64,000 nucleotides of DNA from Segatella copri (GTDB taxonomy: Bacteria; Bacteroidota; Bacteroidia; Bacteroidales; Bacteroidaceae). Shown one piece after another: positions 1 to 8,465 of this stretch. Position 1 is the first letter of the stretch. Each line of letters begins with the position of its first letter. The stretch spans positions 58,501-122,500 of the forward strand of contig NZ_CP156893.1 of assembly GCF_019249795.2 (NCBI RefSeq). The letters run 5' to 3'. The notes under the pieces were generated by a model, which saw only the letters and a program-made list of their open reading frames with translations, had not been told where the DNA came from and made no database searches. The position numbers were made by a program, and so were the translations under genes.

Positions 1-2
1 AC

Positions 3-815
3 GGATGGTTTGAAGAGAGCTGGACAGGTGACAAGAATCAGGCACAAACAAAAAACCATTGCATCTACGTATATACCCAAATAGGTGAAACGGAGAATGC
101 CATCACAGGAAAAGGATGGATATATACAGAAAAATGGGGTGGCAAAGATGATTCAGGTTGGCCAGGAGACTATATGAACGACGACAAAACCAATACGGGG
201 TGGTACTACAAAGACTTCAGTGTAAATGCTGTGCAGAAACATACACAGCACGGAGCCACTGGTGACAGAAAGATAAAACCGGGCGAAACGCTGATAATGT
301 TTAGCAACAACTACAACAACAGCGTAGGTTACTCTGTGCATCGCTGCCCACAACACTTGGAACCAGGTATTCCACTCTTCGACTATGAGGACTGCGAGGG
401 TTGGATTGTCTATGATCCTACATCAGACCCTACTTGGAACATATATGATGCCATGCCAACTATTGAGAACATCAAGTTTACCATTTACACCAAATTCCAG
501 ACTTATGGATGGTTTAAGGTATATGGTGTCGCCCACGAAAACAATGGCAAAAGAGAACAATTCACTATTTTCGACAAAGAAAATAATAAAAGTTGGAGTT
601 GCACTAATGCCGGCAATGGTTGGTATGAGACTGTGATTACCCTCAAGGCTGTTAAGGGAGACCACGAGAAGGACATCAGAATTATGAAAGATAATCAAAT
701 TTCTGACGACAAATCCATTCTCCTTTTCAATGGCAACAGCTATGAGAAGCATAATGACACAGGCTATTACGATGGCTCCTCTTGGCACGCTGGCAAACCA
801 TCTGAGGTGAATTAA
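3..815 (+). CDS. Surface protein fragment with starch-binding (CBM26-like) modules, 5' end outside window
   Basis: The reading frame is open from the first bases of the window, so only the last 270 codons are seen. Two aromatic-rich beta modules are visible. The first contains IYVYTQIG, then WPGDYM and GWYYKDF, and ends in a TLIMFSNN strand. The second contains FTIYTKFQTYGWFKVY and GWYETVI. The order of aromatic residues with WPG is typical of CBM26 starch-binding modules in secreted amylases and SusE/F-like proteins, so binding of starch-like glucan at the cell surface is inferred. No catalytic domain is visible in this part. A fimbrillin-like lipoprotein gene follows 47 bases downstream, so the two may be co-transcribed. 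The family call rests on pattern only. Confidence 0.6.
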   Translation, partial: GWFEESWTGDKNQAQTKNHCIYVYTQIGETENAITGKGWIYTEKWGGKDDSGWPGDYMNDDKTNTGWYYKDFSVNAVQKHTQHGATGDRKIKPGETLIMFSNNYNNSVGYSVHRCPQHLEPGIPLFDYEDCEGWIVYDPTSDPTWNIYDAMPTIENIKFTIYTKFQTYGWFKVYGVAHENNGKREQFTIFDKENNKSWSCTNAGNGWYETVITLKAVKGDHEKDIRIMKDNQISDDKSILLFNGNSYEKHNDTGYYDGSSWHAGKPSEVN

Positions 816-862
816 ATAAGATTAGAATCAGATTTGAACACTGTTATAAATCAGTTTAAGCA

Positions 863-3250
863 ATGAAGAAGATCAAACATTTAATGATATGGATAGGATT
901 GCTCCTCAGCCTTGTTTCCTGCAAGGATACGATGGAGGCTATCGGACTCGGCGGGGATGAAATCCCTGCCGAGGGACTTGTCTTGAACCTTCAATTGACC
1001 AACTTCACCAAGCAACAGATTGGTACAAGAGCGGGGGCCTCGGAGACATTCAATTCGCTCTGCGCTGTATTCTATGGAGATAATAACGAATACTTAAGCA
1101 AGACAGATTGCAGCAAATCTACTTTATCACAGCAGTCTGATGGCAGCTACAAGGTAAGGATAACCAATGTACCTGCTGGTACCAAGAATGTACATCTTGT
1201 AGCCAATGCCAGCGACATGACGGAGAGAGAGGCACAAAACTTGCAGTCTCTCACTGTTGCAGAGAAGAGAGACCCTCAGCTTGATGCCCCTATCTGCTGG
1301 GGTAAAATTTCAATTGATAGTCTTTTGAAAGCTAATCCTTCTGTGACGATGTTGCGCCAATGCGCCAAGATTAGTTTGGAGATAGACAAAGGCATCCAGA
1401 GTTATTTCACCAATGCAGGCTTATACGTCTATAACATGGCAACCAAGGCAGCCATAGCTCCTGCCAATTATATTGAGCCTAAGACCGATGACTTGGCAGA
1501 ATCTACTGATCTCAGTGAGGAAGCCAACCCATTGGACGACGATACCGCAACCACCGTGGCAGTAAATGAAACTTCTGCAGGCAAGGCAATGGTGATTATC
1601 AAGGCGAATTATAAGGATAGTGAAGGACATGATAGAGAAGGATATTATAAGGTGGCACTCTACAAGGATGCCAACAAGACAACCCAATATGCCTTGCTCC
1701 GCAACCACCATTATACCATCAAGGTAACCAAGGTAAACGACTATGGCTTCTCTACGCTTGAAGAGGCTAAAAAGAGTCTGCCAGAGAATAGATTGGAAGT
1801 AGAGGTAGTGGACGATAACCCAGAAATCACCCAAATGATAGCTTGCAAAGACTATGAACTGGGAGTGAGCGATTATCAGGAGGTAGATGCAAGCACTACA
1901 AAGGCTATCGTAACCATTGTTACTACCTTGCCAGATGCAACGAGTAGTGATGATTGGCTGTATAGTGTCCAGAAGAAAGCGTCTTGGATAATCGCTTGTG
2001 ATCAAGAGACTGTGAATGATACACCAGAGACAGGCAGAAAGTCTTCTAAAGGTAAGAAATATACCTTGAAGCTTACGCTTACAAAGAATAACCAATCAGA
2101 GGAACCACGTATAGGCACCATCACCGTTACTTATGGCGACCTTTCTCTTGATATAACCATCAAGCAGGCTGGTTTTGATTTTAGAAGAAAGGATCCTGCT
2201 AGAATCGTAACCATGCAGTATAATAACTCCACCGTAGCTGCCAACTATTTCTACTGGTTGGACAATGGTGTGCAAGGCATCACTCCTGAAGAAATGCAAG
2301 GGGCTGTGAGAAATGATGGTTTGCATTTCTGCGTGGGAACAGCCGATATCACGTATCTTATCCCTAAACTTAATGGTGATCAGATTACTAAAAAGGATGA
2401 TAAAATCAAAGTGGAAGAAGATATAGGTAAGTGGAAGGTAAGCCTTGCCAATACTACGGTAAATGAAGATTTGTGGAAGTCTTCATTTACCATCACCAAC
2501 CAGGCTGGCATCGAGATCACTTATCCTGTTTATCATACTGGTATCTTCCATAAGATAGATGAGAATTCCAAGGTATATAAGGATTATCAGTTGGCAGAAA
2601 ACGGAGATAACGAGAAGAAGGTGAAGGGCTGGTTCTATTATGGTGTGGTAAAGGTAGAGGGAAAGAAGGCCGATGAAACCACCACTACTTATTATATGTT
2701 AGACCGCAACCTAGGTGCATCCAACAATGGTTACTATGCCCCAGATGTGGTGGCACTGGCAAAGAACAAGAAAGCCATTGGTGGCTATTTCTGTATCTCT
2801 GAAAAAAAGAGCACCAGCGATGCCACTCAGGATCTCTCCAGCACCTTGGCACCAGCAGGCTATACCATTCCAACTGATGCCGTGTTCGAAGAATTAGTTA
2901 ATGCAGGCAATCTGGAGGTGGTACCACAGTCCACATCGTTAGGAGAAACCTACAACTGCGTGCGTATCAAGACGGTGGATTCCGAGTTGCCATACATCTA
3001 TCTGCCTATGGGTGGATTCTTGGAGGGCGAGAGCCATAAGAACCCTATCCATGTAAATCTCTGGACCAAGACTTTGCTGTCAGGTACGCAGGGCTTCGGT
3101 ACCAACAGTCCTGAATATGGTTTCTGGTATAGATACTTTGATGTTTACAACAAGAGGAAAGGATTATCCAATATGAGATTTGTGAGTGGTAGCAACGGCA
3201 TGAACAATGGCCGCTACAAGGCGATGCCAATACGCCTGATTCTGAAATAA
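863..3250 (+). CDS. Fimbrillin-like (FimB/Mfa2-type, DUF4906-like) lipoprotein with BACON-type domain
   Basis: A 795-residue exported lipoprotein. The signal peptide ends in the lipobox LVSC with the lipidated Cys at residue 20. Residues about 35-330 resemble fimbrillin/Mfa-like N-terminal domains (VHLVANASD, then the YALLRNHHYTIKV strand). Residues about 363-436 (a WIIACD segment, then IGTITVTYG and LDITIKQAG) look like a BACON-type Ig module. The C-terminal third contains YYMLDRNLGA and a GYTIPTDAVFEELV segment, as in FISUMP-like or fimbrial tip domains. An outer-membrane-anchored fimbrial anchor, tip or adhesin is the likely role. It lies just downstream of a starch-binding-like protein and is followed by a terminator hairpin, so it is probably last in its operon. 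Confidence 0.7.
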   Translation: MKKIKHLMIWIGLLLSLVSCKDTMEAIGLGGDEIPAEGLVLNLQLTNFTKQQIGTRAGASETFNSLCAVFYGDNNEYLSKTDCSKSTLSQQSDGSYKVRITNVPAGTKNVHLVANASDMTEREAQNLQSLTVAEKRDPQLDAPICWGKISIDSLLKANPSVTMLRQCAKISLEIDKGIQSYFTNAGLYVYNMATKAAIAPANYIEPKTDDLAESTDLSEEANPLDDDTATTVAVNETSAGKAMVIIKANYKDSEGHDREGYYKVALYKDANKTTQYALLRNHHYTIKVTKVNDYGFSTLEEAKKSLPENRLEVEVVDDNPEITQMIACKDYELGVSDYQEVDASTTKAIVTIVTTLPDATSSDDWLYSVQKKASWIIACDQETVNDTPETGRKSSKGKKYTLKLTLTKNNQSEEPRIGTITVTYGDLSLDITIKQAGFDFRRKDPARIVTMQYNNSTVAANYFYWLDNGVQGITPEEMQGAVRNDGLHFCVGTADITYLIPKLNGDQITKKDDKIKVEEDIGKWKVSLANTTVNEDLWKSSFTITNQAGIEITYPVYHTGIFHKIDENSKVYKDYQLAENGDNEKKVKGWFYYGVVKVEGKKADETTTTYYMLDRNLGASNNGYYAPDVVALAKNKKAIGGYFCISEKKSTSDATQDLSSTLAPAGYTIPTDAVFEELVNAGNLEVVPQSTSLGETYNCVRIKTVDSELPYIYLPMGGFLEGESHKNPIHVNLWTKTLLSGTQGFGTNSPEYGFWYRYFDVYNKRKGLSNMRFVSGSNGMNNGRYKAMPIRLILK

Positions 3251-3327
3251 ACATCAGATAAGTGATAAATACAATAACATCTTTTACTTATATATAATTA
3301 AAGTATAAAAAACAGCTGTTTTACAAA

Positions 3328-3359
3328 GAAGAGGGTGTGTCATAAGCCACACCCTCTTC
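3328..3359 (+). terminator. Hairpin after fimbrillin-like gene
   Basis: A perfect 12-bp stem (GAAGAGGGTGTG against CACACCCTCTTC) with an 8-base loop lies 78 bases after the stop codon. The following sequence is only moderately T-rich. It probably ends transcription of the surface-protein operon and shields the minus-strand toxin-antitoxin genes beyond. Confidence 0.7.
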
Positions 3360-3377
3360 CTTGATTCTTAGCTTCAC

Positions 3378-3476
3378 TCAAATCTGCAACTTCATTTCAT
3401 CAATACGAACGCCAAAATCATCCATATAGCGCTTGTATATATAAGAGGCAACTTGTAATATTCCCATCATAGTCAT
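3378..3476 (-). pseudogene. Relic of a Panacea (DUF4065) antitoxin N-terminus
   Basis: A 32-codon minus-strand frame reads MTMMGILQVASYIYKRYMDD and continues to IDEMKLQI before TGA. In Panacea-domain proteins the first helix (VASYIYKRY) and the IDEMKLQ(KL) segment sit in exactly this order, after which the protein normally continues for about 150 residues. Everything after KLQ is missing here. A degraded copy of the promoter used by the two intact Panacea modules lies just upstream. I infer a third Panacea locus of which only the promoter and first exon-like stretch remain after a deletion. Confidence 0.6.
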
Positions 3477-3500
3477 TATTCATTTTATAGTTTATTGCCG

Positions 3501-3532
3501 CAAAGTTCCGCTTTTTTATTGAAACCACCAAA
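3501..3532 (-). promoter_or_regulatory. Degenerate copy of the shared toxin-antitoxin promoter
   Basis: Read on the minus strand, TTTGGTGGTTTC is followed by 12 bases and then GAACTTTGCGGC. This matches the promoters of the Panacea and YafQ modules except that the -7 box has lost its leading TA (GA instead). It precedes the Panacea relic. Confidence 0.5.
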
Positions 3533-3555
3533 GAAAACCACAATAAATCTGCAAG

Positions 3556-4032
3556 TTATATCAATCCAAAACGTTTCAACAACTTCATGGAAATATTCTC
3601 ATAAGAACAAATAGCCTTTTTTATTTCTACCAAATCATTCTTATTAATTTTTCCCTTCATCTTATCTATTGAAAACAATTCTGCAAATCGTTCCTTTGAA
3701 ATTCTTTTAAAATCAGAGCAATCGACAAATCTATCTTGGTCACCCAAAAACTCATACTCAGAAGCCTTCAATAAATAGTGCAATTTCCTTCTACTTTCAG
3801 GAAGGTGCTTATTGATTTCTGAGTTGATAAGTACAAAACCAATCGCATTTCCTTCTTGGTCTTTACCCACAACTACAAAGAACTTCTTTCTCCCTTCATC
3901 TCCTTTATTTTTAGGAATAATACCTTCTCCTTTTGTCAGGCAAAGACGATAAACTTCACCCTCCTCAACTGTATCAAGGAGTAAGTTTTGAAGCTGATTA
4001 TCATTTCCCAGCAATTCTTTGAAGTTCACCAT
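3556..4032 (-). CDS. Probable toxin partner of Panacea antitoxin (PanT-like)
   Basis: A 158-residue soluble protein encoded 3 bases after the stop codon of the Panacea gene, so translation is probably coupled. The segment GEGIIPKNKGDEGRKKFFVV, then VGKDQEGNAIGFVLINS, resembles the beta-barrel start of PemK/MazF-like or similar small toxins, but no diagnostic catalytic set can be assigned by eye. The tail (NDLVEIKKAICSYENIS) looks helical. In Panacea systems the adjacent gene is usually a toxin of variable fold, and that context is the main support. The mechanism is unknown; RNase activity is one possibility. No membrane segment or signal peptide is seen. Confidence 0.55.
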   Translation of the reverse strand: MVNFKELLGNDNQLQNLLLDTVEEGEVYRLCLTKGEGIIPKNKGDEGRKKFFVVVGKDQEGNAIGFVLINSEINKHLPESRRKLHYLLKASEYEFLGDQDRFVDCSDFKRISKERFAELFSIDKMKGKINKNDLVEIKKAICSYENISMKLLKRFGLI

Positions 4033-4035
4033 AGC

Positions 4036-4611
4036 CTAAGCCTCCAAAATAGAATCTATAAATTCCTGTTCCTGGAGATACTCTAAAAACTCATTAGAAG
4101 CATCACCTGCTTTTGCAATATTCAGAGAGGTCATAACAGCATTATGATTTTTATCCCATGCCTCATGCCAGGCAGAATCATGAGATAGCTCAGACAAAGT
4201 CTTGGTATCCATATTTTTGTATTTATCAATGGCAGCATCCAACGCTTCTATCTCAGCTTTACTCAATTCGTCCAAGTCAGGCTTTTCGCCAGCTTTCACA
4301 AAAAACCAAGCGCATTCCCCACCAGCAGGTAACAAAGAATCGCTAATAGCTTTGACATCCTTATTGTTTCCCTTGCCATTCATTAATTTCAAGGCATCAT
4401 AAAGATGAGAGGGAACCGGTCCGTGTTCCATGGCGATAAAAGTATCCTTAACTAAATGTTGACCATATTTTGCATAGAGATTCCTTTCCGCAAAATAGAT
4501 AATCTTAAACAAATGAATGAAATCCGTTTCACCACATTTGTCTAAGACATACAAAGCTACCGCTTTAAGCTTAGCGATATCCTCCGCCGACATTTTATTC
4601 ATACTTCTCAT
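4036..4611 (-). CDS. Panacea (DUF4065/SocA-like) antitoxin
   Basis: A 191-residue protein with the Panacea layout: an N-terminal helix (IAKLKAVALYVLDKCGE), a TDFIHLFKIIYFAER core helix, then MEHGPVPSHLYDALK, where the H-GPV/VNGPV element is diagnostic of the family. It is the first gene of a two-gene operon with a PanT-like toxin. I chose ATG 4611 because AGAAGG lies about 7 bases upstream; a TTG at 4617 is less likely. Panacea proteins neutralise very different toxins directly, and also occur in phage and mobile DNA. A sister module lies at 10883-11925, and a relic at 3378-3476. Confidence 0.8.
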   Translation of the reverse strand: MRSMNKMSAEDIAKLKAVALYVLDKCGETDFIHLFKIIYFAERNLYAKYGQHLVKDTFIAMEHGPVPSHLYDALKLMNGKGNNKDVKAISDSLLPAGGECAWFFVKAGEKPDLDELSKAEIEALDAAIDKYKNMDTKTLSELSHDSAWHEAWDKNHNAVMTSLNIAKAGDASNEFLEYLQEQEFIDSILEA

Positions 4612-4644
4612 AATCAATTCCTTCTATATTTAGCACTTCTGCCG

Positions 4645-4676
4645 CAAAAATACGCTTTTTCCTCGAAACCACCAAG
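4645..4676 (-). promoter_or_regulatory. Promoter of Panacea module 1
   Basis: On the minus strand TTG (within CTTGGTGGTTTC) is followed by 20 bases and TATTTTTG, which fits the Bacteroidetes primary sigma consensus (TTTG, about 19-20 bases, TAnnTTTG). The next bases are CGGCAGA. The same 12-mer and downstream GCGGC occur at three other toxin-antitoxin sites in the window. Confidence 0.75.
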
Positions 4677-4767
4677 AAAATCACAAGAAATTTGCAAATT
4701 ATCAGCAGATAACCACGAAAATCTGTAAACGATAAACTATTAACTGTAAACTATAGACTGCTATTCC

Positions 4768-4938
4768 CAGGCGGTCCATCCCGCACAACATGGCGAGGGC
4801 TTTGATGCCCCGCCAACCTTAGAGCGTAGCGGTTCCGAGCGACGAGGAGGAGCGGTTTCCTCCCTCTTCCCTGAGGGTGAGAGGGTCGGGGTGAGAGGTG
4901 GAGCCTTCCTTAAGGGTAAGGAAGGACGGGTAGGTTTT
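4768..4938 (+). repeat. Family I structured repeat, copy 1 (forward)
   Basis: About 170 bp beginning GGCGGTCCATCCCGCACAAC and containing the family landmarks CCTTAGAGCGTAGCGGTTC, CCTGAGGGTGAGAGGG and GGAAGGACGGGTAGG. Several stem-loops nest in it (for example the CTTCCTTAAGGGTAAGGAAG inverted repeat). Between here and 5226 there is also a hairpin TGAAAGTTTGCTTTCA, an inverted pair CTCCCTTT/AAAGGGAG and the nucleotidyltransferase relic, but no intact gene. Confidence 0.85.
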
Positions 4939-5077
4939 CGAAAAAACTCCCTTTGGCTAAAGATTTTGCAAATGAGCGCAATGAAAGTTTGCTTTCAAAT
5001 TGCCGAGTGCAGCTAATCTTATCTAAAGGGAGACGGAGGGATTCGAAAGACTCCTTCTTTAACGGTAAGGAACCTTA

Positions 5078-5122
5078 TATCCAAGGTTTCAGGAAAGCGA
5101 AACAAGCAGTTATATCATTCAT
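5078..5122 (-). pseudogene. Start-codon fragment of an NTP_transf_5-like gene
   Basis: Fifteen codons (MNDITACFAFLKPW) match the start of the nucleotidyltransferase pseudogene at 10398 (MNDITAIFAFLKYC). The roughly 100 bases on the plus-strand side (5123-5190) also match the region 10399-10470. This is the stump of another copy, cut off by repeat I and associated sequence. Confidence 0.5.
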
Positions 5123-5168
5123 TCAACTATTAATCTTTATTAAATTATGAATACTATCGCCCCATTTT

Positions 5169-5190
5169 ACGTCATAATGATGTATATTTG
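5169..5190 (+). promoter_or_regulatory. Promoter and probable operator of RelB-PIN operon
   Basis: TATATTTG at 5183-5190 fits the -7 consensus TAnnTTTG. It overlaps the end of an imperfect palindrome (ACGTCATAATGATGT, 5169-5183), a plausible autoregulatory operator for the antitoxin. The related copy near 10450 has a perfect CATCATAATGATG palindrome but a damaged -7 box. Confidence 0.55.
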
Positions 5191-5226
5191 CAATCAGAAT
5201 GATTATCAATTAAACATTATAAGCTT

Positions 5227-5550
5227 ATGGCACAGATAGCAATGACAGTCCGTATGGACAACCAGCAGAAAGCACAGTTTGATAAACTCTGCGAGCAATT
5301 CGGCATGAGTGCGAATACCGCTATCAACATCTTTGTTAAGGCAGTAATTCGCAGTAAGAGCATTCCCTTCTCCATTCAAGCAAAGAATGAAGAAGAAGAT
5401 GAAGTGACTGCAAAAGCAAAAGCTGCGTTCCAGTATATGTGTGACACAGCAAGAGAGAATAACATTGATATGTCACTTGATGAGATCAATGAAGAAATCA
5501 GAGAAGTCAGACGATTAAGAAAAGAACGCAATGGTATATGCAGTCATTGA
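5227..5550 (+). CDS. RelB/DinJ-family antitoxin
   Basis: A 107-residue protein starting MAQIAMTVRMDNQQKAQFDK, with the ribbon-helix-helix pattern of DinJ/RelB (VRMDxxxKxQFDxLCEQFGMSANTAINIFVKAVIR). The acidic C-terminal region would bind the toxin. It overlaps the following PIN toxin gene by 20 bases, so the two are translationally coupled. DinJ/RelB antitoxins usually pair with RelE/YafQ-fold toxins, so a PIN partner is a swapped combination. It is likely to bind the palindrome overlapping its own promoter. Confidence 0.85.
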   Translation: MAQIAMTVRMDNQQKAQFDKLCEQFGMSANTAINIFVKAVIRSKSIPFSIQAKNEEEDEVTAKAKAAFQYMCDTARENNIDMSLDEINEEIREVRRLRKERNGICSH

Positions 5551-5938
5551 TACGAACATTATCGTGTCCTCGTTTATAACCAAGAACCCTTCTTCATCAA
5601 CAAGAAGGGTCATTAATAGTATGCTCAGTGGTAAAATTAAGCCATTGTATAATGAAGAAATCTTGGATGAGTACTTTGATGTACTAAATAGGTCAAAATT
5701 TCATCTAAGTGAAATCAGAATCCATGAGTTATTGAACTTTTTTAAGCAATACGGCATTGATTCTTCCCGTTTTCCTTATGATGGCACCATGCCAGATGAG
5801 GACGACCGAGTCTTCTACGAAGTCTGCCTGAGCAAGGAAGATTCCTTCCTGGTTACCGGTAACCTCAAGCATTTTCCAAAAGAACCGCAGGTAATTACAG
5901 CTGCAGAAATGATGGAAATCTTAGACAACGAACTATAA
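5531..5938 (+). CDS. PIN-domain ribonuclease toxin (COG1569-like)
   Basis: A 135-residue PIN domain: Asp7 in VIDTN, Glu43 in YNEEILDEY, the acidic cluster PDEDDRVF (residues 88-95) and the TGNLKHFP motif (109-116) make up the expected metal-binding site of a single-strand ribonuclease. The length is normal for the family. It overlaps the RelB/DinJ antitoxin by 20 bases, and an XRE-type HTH gene follows 22 bases later. PIN toxins commonly act as VapC-like tRNA or rRNA nucleases; the target here is unknown. Confidence 0.85.
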   Translation: MVYAVIDTNIIVSSFITKNPSSSTRRVINSMLSGKIKPLYNEEILDEYFDVLNRSKFHLSEIRIHELLNFFKQYGIDSSRFPYDGTMPDEDDRVFYEVCLSKEDSFLVTGNLKHFPKEPQVITAAEMMEILDNEL

Positions 5939-5960
5939 GCGCATTTGAAATTTAAGCATT

Positions 5961-6227
5961 ATGATGCAGAACAAATTATTCCGTGATTGCCTCGCTGCGA
6001 TACCTGCCGAGCAAAAGGCTGAGTTCGATTTGTCTTTCGGTATTGCCGAGCGCATTAGTGAGATTCTGAAAGCCAAGGGTCTCACCCAAAAGGATTTCGC
6101 CCGCTTGCTCAACAAGCGAGACACAGAAATCTCCAAATGGCTAACAGGCAGACATAACTTCACGACTCAAACCATTGCTCGTATAGAAACAACTCTAGGT
6201 AGTAAACTCATCAGCATAGCCCATTGA
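5961..6227 (+). CDS. XRE-family HTH regulator/antitoxin
   Basis: An 88-residue protein with an N-terminal helix and a helix-turn-helix (ERISEILKAKGLTQKDFARLLNKRDTEISKW in outline), then TGRHNFTTQTIARIETTLG. This is the form of antitoxin HTH proteins of the HigA kind and of cognate regulators. It is the third gene after the RelB-like antitoxin and PIN toxin, probably in the same transcript, and may regulate the operon or be an orphan antitoxin. Two start codons (5961, 5964) are possible. Its last codons form one arm of a terminator. Confidence 0.75.
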   Translation: MMQNKLFRDCLAAIPAEQKAEFDLSFGIAERISEILKAKGLTQKDFARLLNKRDTEISKWLTGRHNFTTQTIARIETTLGSKLISIAH

Positions 6228-6238
6228 TTGGGCTATGC
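6214..6238 (+). terminator. Terminator overlapping the HTH stop codon
   Basis: A perfect 10-bp stem (GCATAGCCCA / TGGGCTATGC) with loop TTGAT, followed by CCTATTTATAA. The TGA stop lies inside the loop. Confidence 0.65.
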
Positions 6239-6335
6239 CCTATTTATAATATCTGCACAGCCATTCATAAATATTCCAGTAATAGGCATTTTCATTTTTC
6301 GTACTTAATATCTATTGTTTCATTACACCCTATCG

Positions 6336-6905
6336 TTATCTGACAACAATCCATTCCTTCTTTTTGACATCATAATAAATCTTGTCACGATATACATCCA
6401 AAAGCATTAATGCAGAATCAACCTTATTTGCTTGAAGATAATAAGACTTACCATCATCTATAACTTTAATTCCATATTCATGCTTTATAAGTTTCATTTT
6501 ATTCTCTAAGACTGAAATTTTCCGTAACAGTTGATAGTTTTCATTTATTAATTCATTTGAATCTAGTGAGCCATTAGTTTTATGCTGTTTCGAGTTCCTG
6601 TTGGTGTCGATTCCAAGGGTTCTTACCATTTGCTCATAATTCTCTATAATTGCATTTTTATCACTGACATCTTTTTTCAAACTTAAATTAGACAAATTAA
6701 CGATAGCTGCAAATGCAACTATTAGAATACAAAATATGCAAGAAATCATAGCAACAATTCGAGCCTCTCTCCTAGCTTTTTCTGTTGTAGACTTAAACTC
6801 TTCCATCAACTCATTTGCCCGTTTTTGGTACTTTGATACATCTATACCAGTAGCCTCCAATTGCCCCAATTCTTCCATAATGTCATTATACGTTCTACTT
6901 TCCAT
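6336..6905 (-). CDS. Membrane-anchored coiled-coil protein, unassigned
   Basis: A 189-residue protein with a charged helical N-terminus (about 1-48), one transmembrane helix (IVAMISCIFCILIVAFAAIV, about 49-68), a coiled-coil-prone stretch (NELINENYQLLRKISVLENK) and a C-terminal beta-rich piece ending in YYDVKKKEWIVV. No catalytic motif is recognised. It is the last of four closely packed minus-strand genes and overlaps the gene before it by 11 bases. A bitopic sensor or membrane effector in a conflict cassette would fit, but this is only context. Confidence 0.6.
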   Translation of the reverse strand: MESRTYNDIMEELGQLEATGIDVSKYQKRANELMEEFKSTTEKARREARIVAMISCIFCILIVAFAAIVNLSNLSLKKDVSDKNAIIENYEQMVRTLGIDTNRNSKQHKTNGSLDSNELINENYQLLRKISVLENKMKLIKHEYGIKVIDDGKSYYLQANKVDSALMLLDVYRDKIYYDVKKKEWIVVR

Positions 6906-7164
6906 GTATTGTATCGTTTGAATATTTAATAAACTTTTCTTTTAACTCATAATAAGACTTCAAGAAGTTCTCTTTTTGCTCCAAGTATTCTCTTTGATGC
7001 TTAGTTTCTATTTCCGTTATTTCACGAGTCATCATTATTTTCTCGTAATATGTACCTAACCAAAAACAACTCGTACAAGAAACAAAAAAGAAAGAACCTA
7101 CAACCTTATATTTCTTTATGACTGCAGTCAACTGCTCAATATTTGCTTTTTTCTTTTGCATCAC
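6895..7164 (-). CDS. Small single-span membrane protein, unassigned
   Basis: An 89-residue protein with a short basic N-terminus, one hydrophobic segment (VVGSFFFVSCTSCFWLGTYY) and a long charged helix with coiled-coil character (REITEIETKHQREYLEQKEN). It overlaps the next membrane coiled-coil gene by 11 bases, and the two could form a hetero-oligomer. No family recognised. Confidence 0.55.
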   Translation of the reverse strand: MMQKKKANIEQLTAVIKKYKVVGSFFFVSCTSCFWLGTYYEKIMMTREITEIETKHQREYLEQKENFLKSYYELKEKFIKYSNDTIHGK

Positions 7165-7175
7165 ATTGTTATGTA

Positions 7176-8465
7176 TTAAAAAGGCAAATCCTTTCCCTGT
7201 TTTTCATCAATCATAGGCTCAAAGCCATTGACAGGAACAGGATTCTTGGGAAATGCAGGTTTATGGTTCAAACTATCCAAACCAAAAATAGAGCAAAAAG
7301 TGACCTTGTCGTCATCCACAATACTTACGATGTTTCGATAGTTTGTTGAAGAAGTATAAGAACGGACACTATTGACAGAATGGTTCACTAAAGAGAGGCT
7401 TTGACTATTTTGAATTAATACCACCTTATCAAAAAATTCCAAGATACACCCACTAGGTACAATACAGCTAGACAAAGGCTTGTCTATAATATCCTTATCA
7501 AATTTTGCAAAATTTGTACTTCTCGAAGATATATAATAAGAATCTGCCAATCCATTTGCTCTTACCGTAGCATTGAGTATTGATCCATCACTCATTACAA
7601 AGAAGCCCTTCTGCGAACTATTGAAACTATAAACTATATCTTCTTTATCTATGTTAGATTTATTAAAGAGAGTTTCCATACCATAGACTTCTGTTCCAAA
7701 CTGCTTTATAATTTTCCTTTCAGAAATTTTAGCCTTGGAATAAAAATGTTTCTCCGCTGTGTCTTTTTTCAGCAAATACTCATTTCGATAATAGTCAAAC
7801 TCAGAAGTACCCTCATAATTCATCAAATCAGTTGTCATCCAACCTGTACGTAGAGAGCGTTTACATTGAGGATGCCGCTCATCAAGCCTAAACTTTGAAT
7901 CAAAATCTAAGATTTCACCAGTCAAAAGCCCATCCCAATCAGCAGAGATAACAACAGAGCCATAATTAGCATTCACCCCAATCACTTTGCCATCATAGCA
8001 TTTTTCCAAATGAGAAGGATTTATCTGGTAGTTATCTTCCAAGTTCAGTCGAGATTCATACAGACCATCCTTGCATCCAAGAAACAACCGATAGCCATAG
8101 AGTCGTATATCCAGAGGTATGGATGAATATTCACCGATGCTTTTACACTCTTCTTGAATATCTTTAAAATTTAATTCAAATTCTATTTCTTTGGCAGCTT
8201 TCAACCAAATTTTTTCTACCACCTCTCTTATCTCTGTTACACCAAATATAATCTTGGCAGCTTCACCCTTAGAGTACTCATTATGTAAGAATATCAATTC
8301 TATCAAACTAGAGTACTGAGGATATTCATATTTTAAGCGATTTACAACCTTATGATAAGAAACGTATAGCAATTGTCCATCTGCCATAACAAGAAATAGA
8401 TACCCACCATAGAGATAACAATCTATAGCTTCCACATTAATTGAAAATTTAACGACAGGATTCAT
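7176..8465 (-). CDS. Unassigned protein with beta-propeller-like repeats
   Basis: A 429-residue cytosolic protein. Blade-like segments recur: YGGYLFLVMADGQLLYVS, YGYRLFLGCKDGLYESRL and SSQKGFFVMSDGSILNATV, each a hydrophobic strand, a D-G turn and a second strand. This suggests a propeller or similar repeat fold used for binding. The start codon overlaps the stop of the upstream gene (ATGA), so it is translated as a unit with it. No enzymatic motif seen. Confidence 0.6.
   Translation of the reverse strand: MNPVVKFSINVEAIDCYLYGGYLFLVMADGQLLYVSYHKVVNRLKYEYPQYSSLIELIFLHNEYSKGEAAKIIFGVTEIREVVEKIWLKAAKEIEFELNFKDIQEECKSIGEYSSIPLDIRLYGYRLFLGCKDGLYESRLNLEDNYQINPSHLEKCYDGKVIGVNANYGSVVISADWDGLLTGEILDFDSKFRLDERHPQCKRSLRTGWMTTDLMNYEGTSEFDYYRNEYLLKKDTAEKHFYSKAKISERKIIKQFGTEVYGMETLFNKSNIDKEDIVYSFNSSQKGFFVMSDGSILNATVRANGLADSYYISSRSTNFAKFDKDIIDKPLSSCIVPSGCILEFFDKVVLIQNSQSLSLVNHSVNSVRSYTSSTNYRNIVSIVDDDKVTFCSIFGLDSLNHKPAFPKNPVPVNGFEPMIDEKQGKDLPF

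Noticed and set aside
1421-2095. 224-codon minus-strand frame
   Set aside because: Antisense to the fimbrillin-like gene; no motif or start signal.
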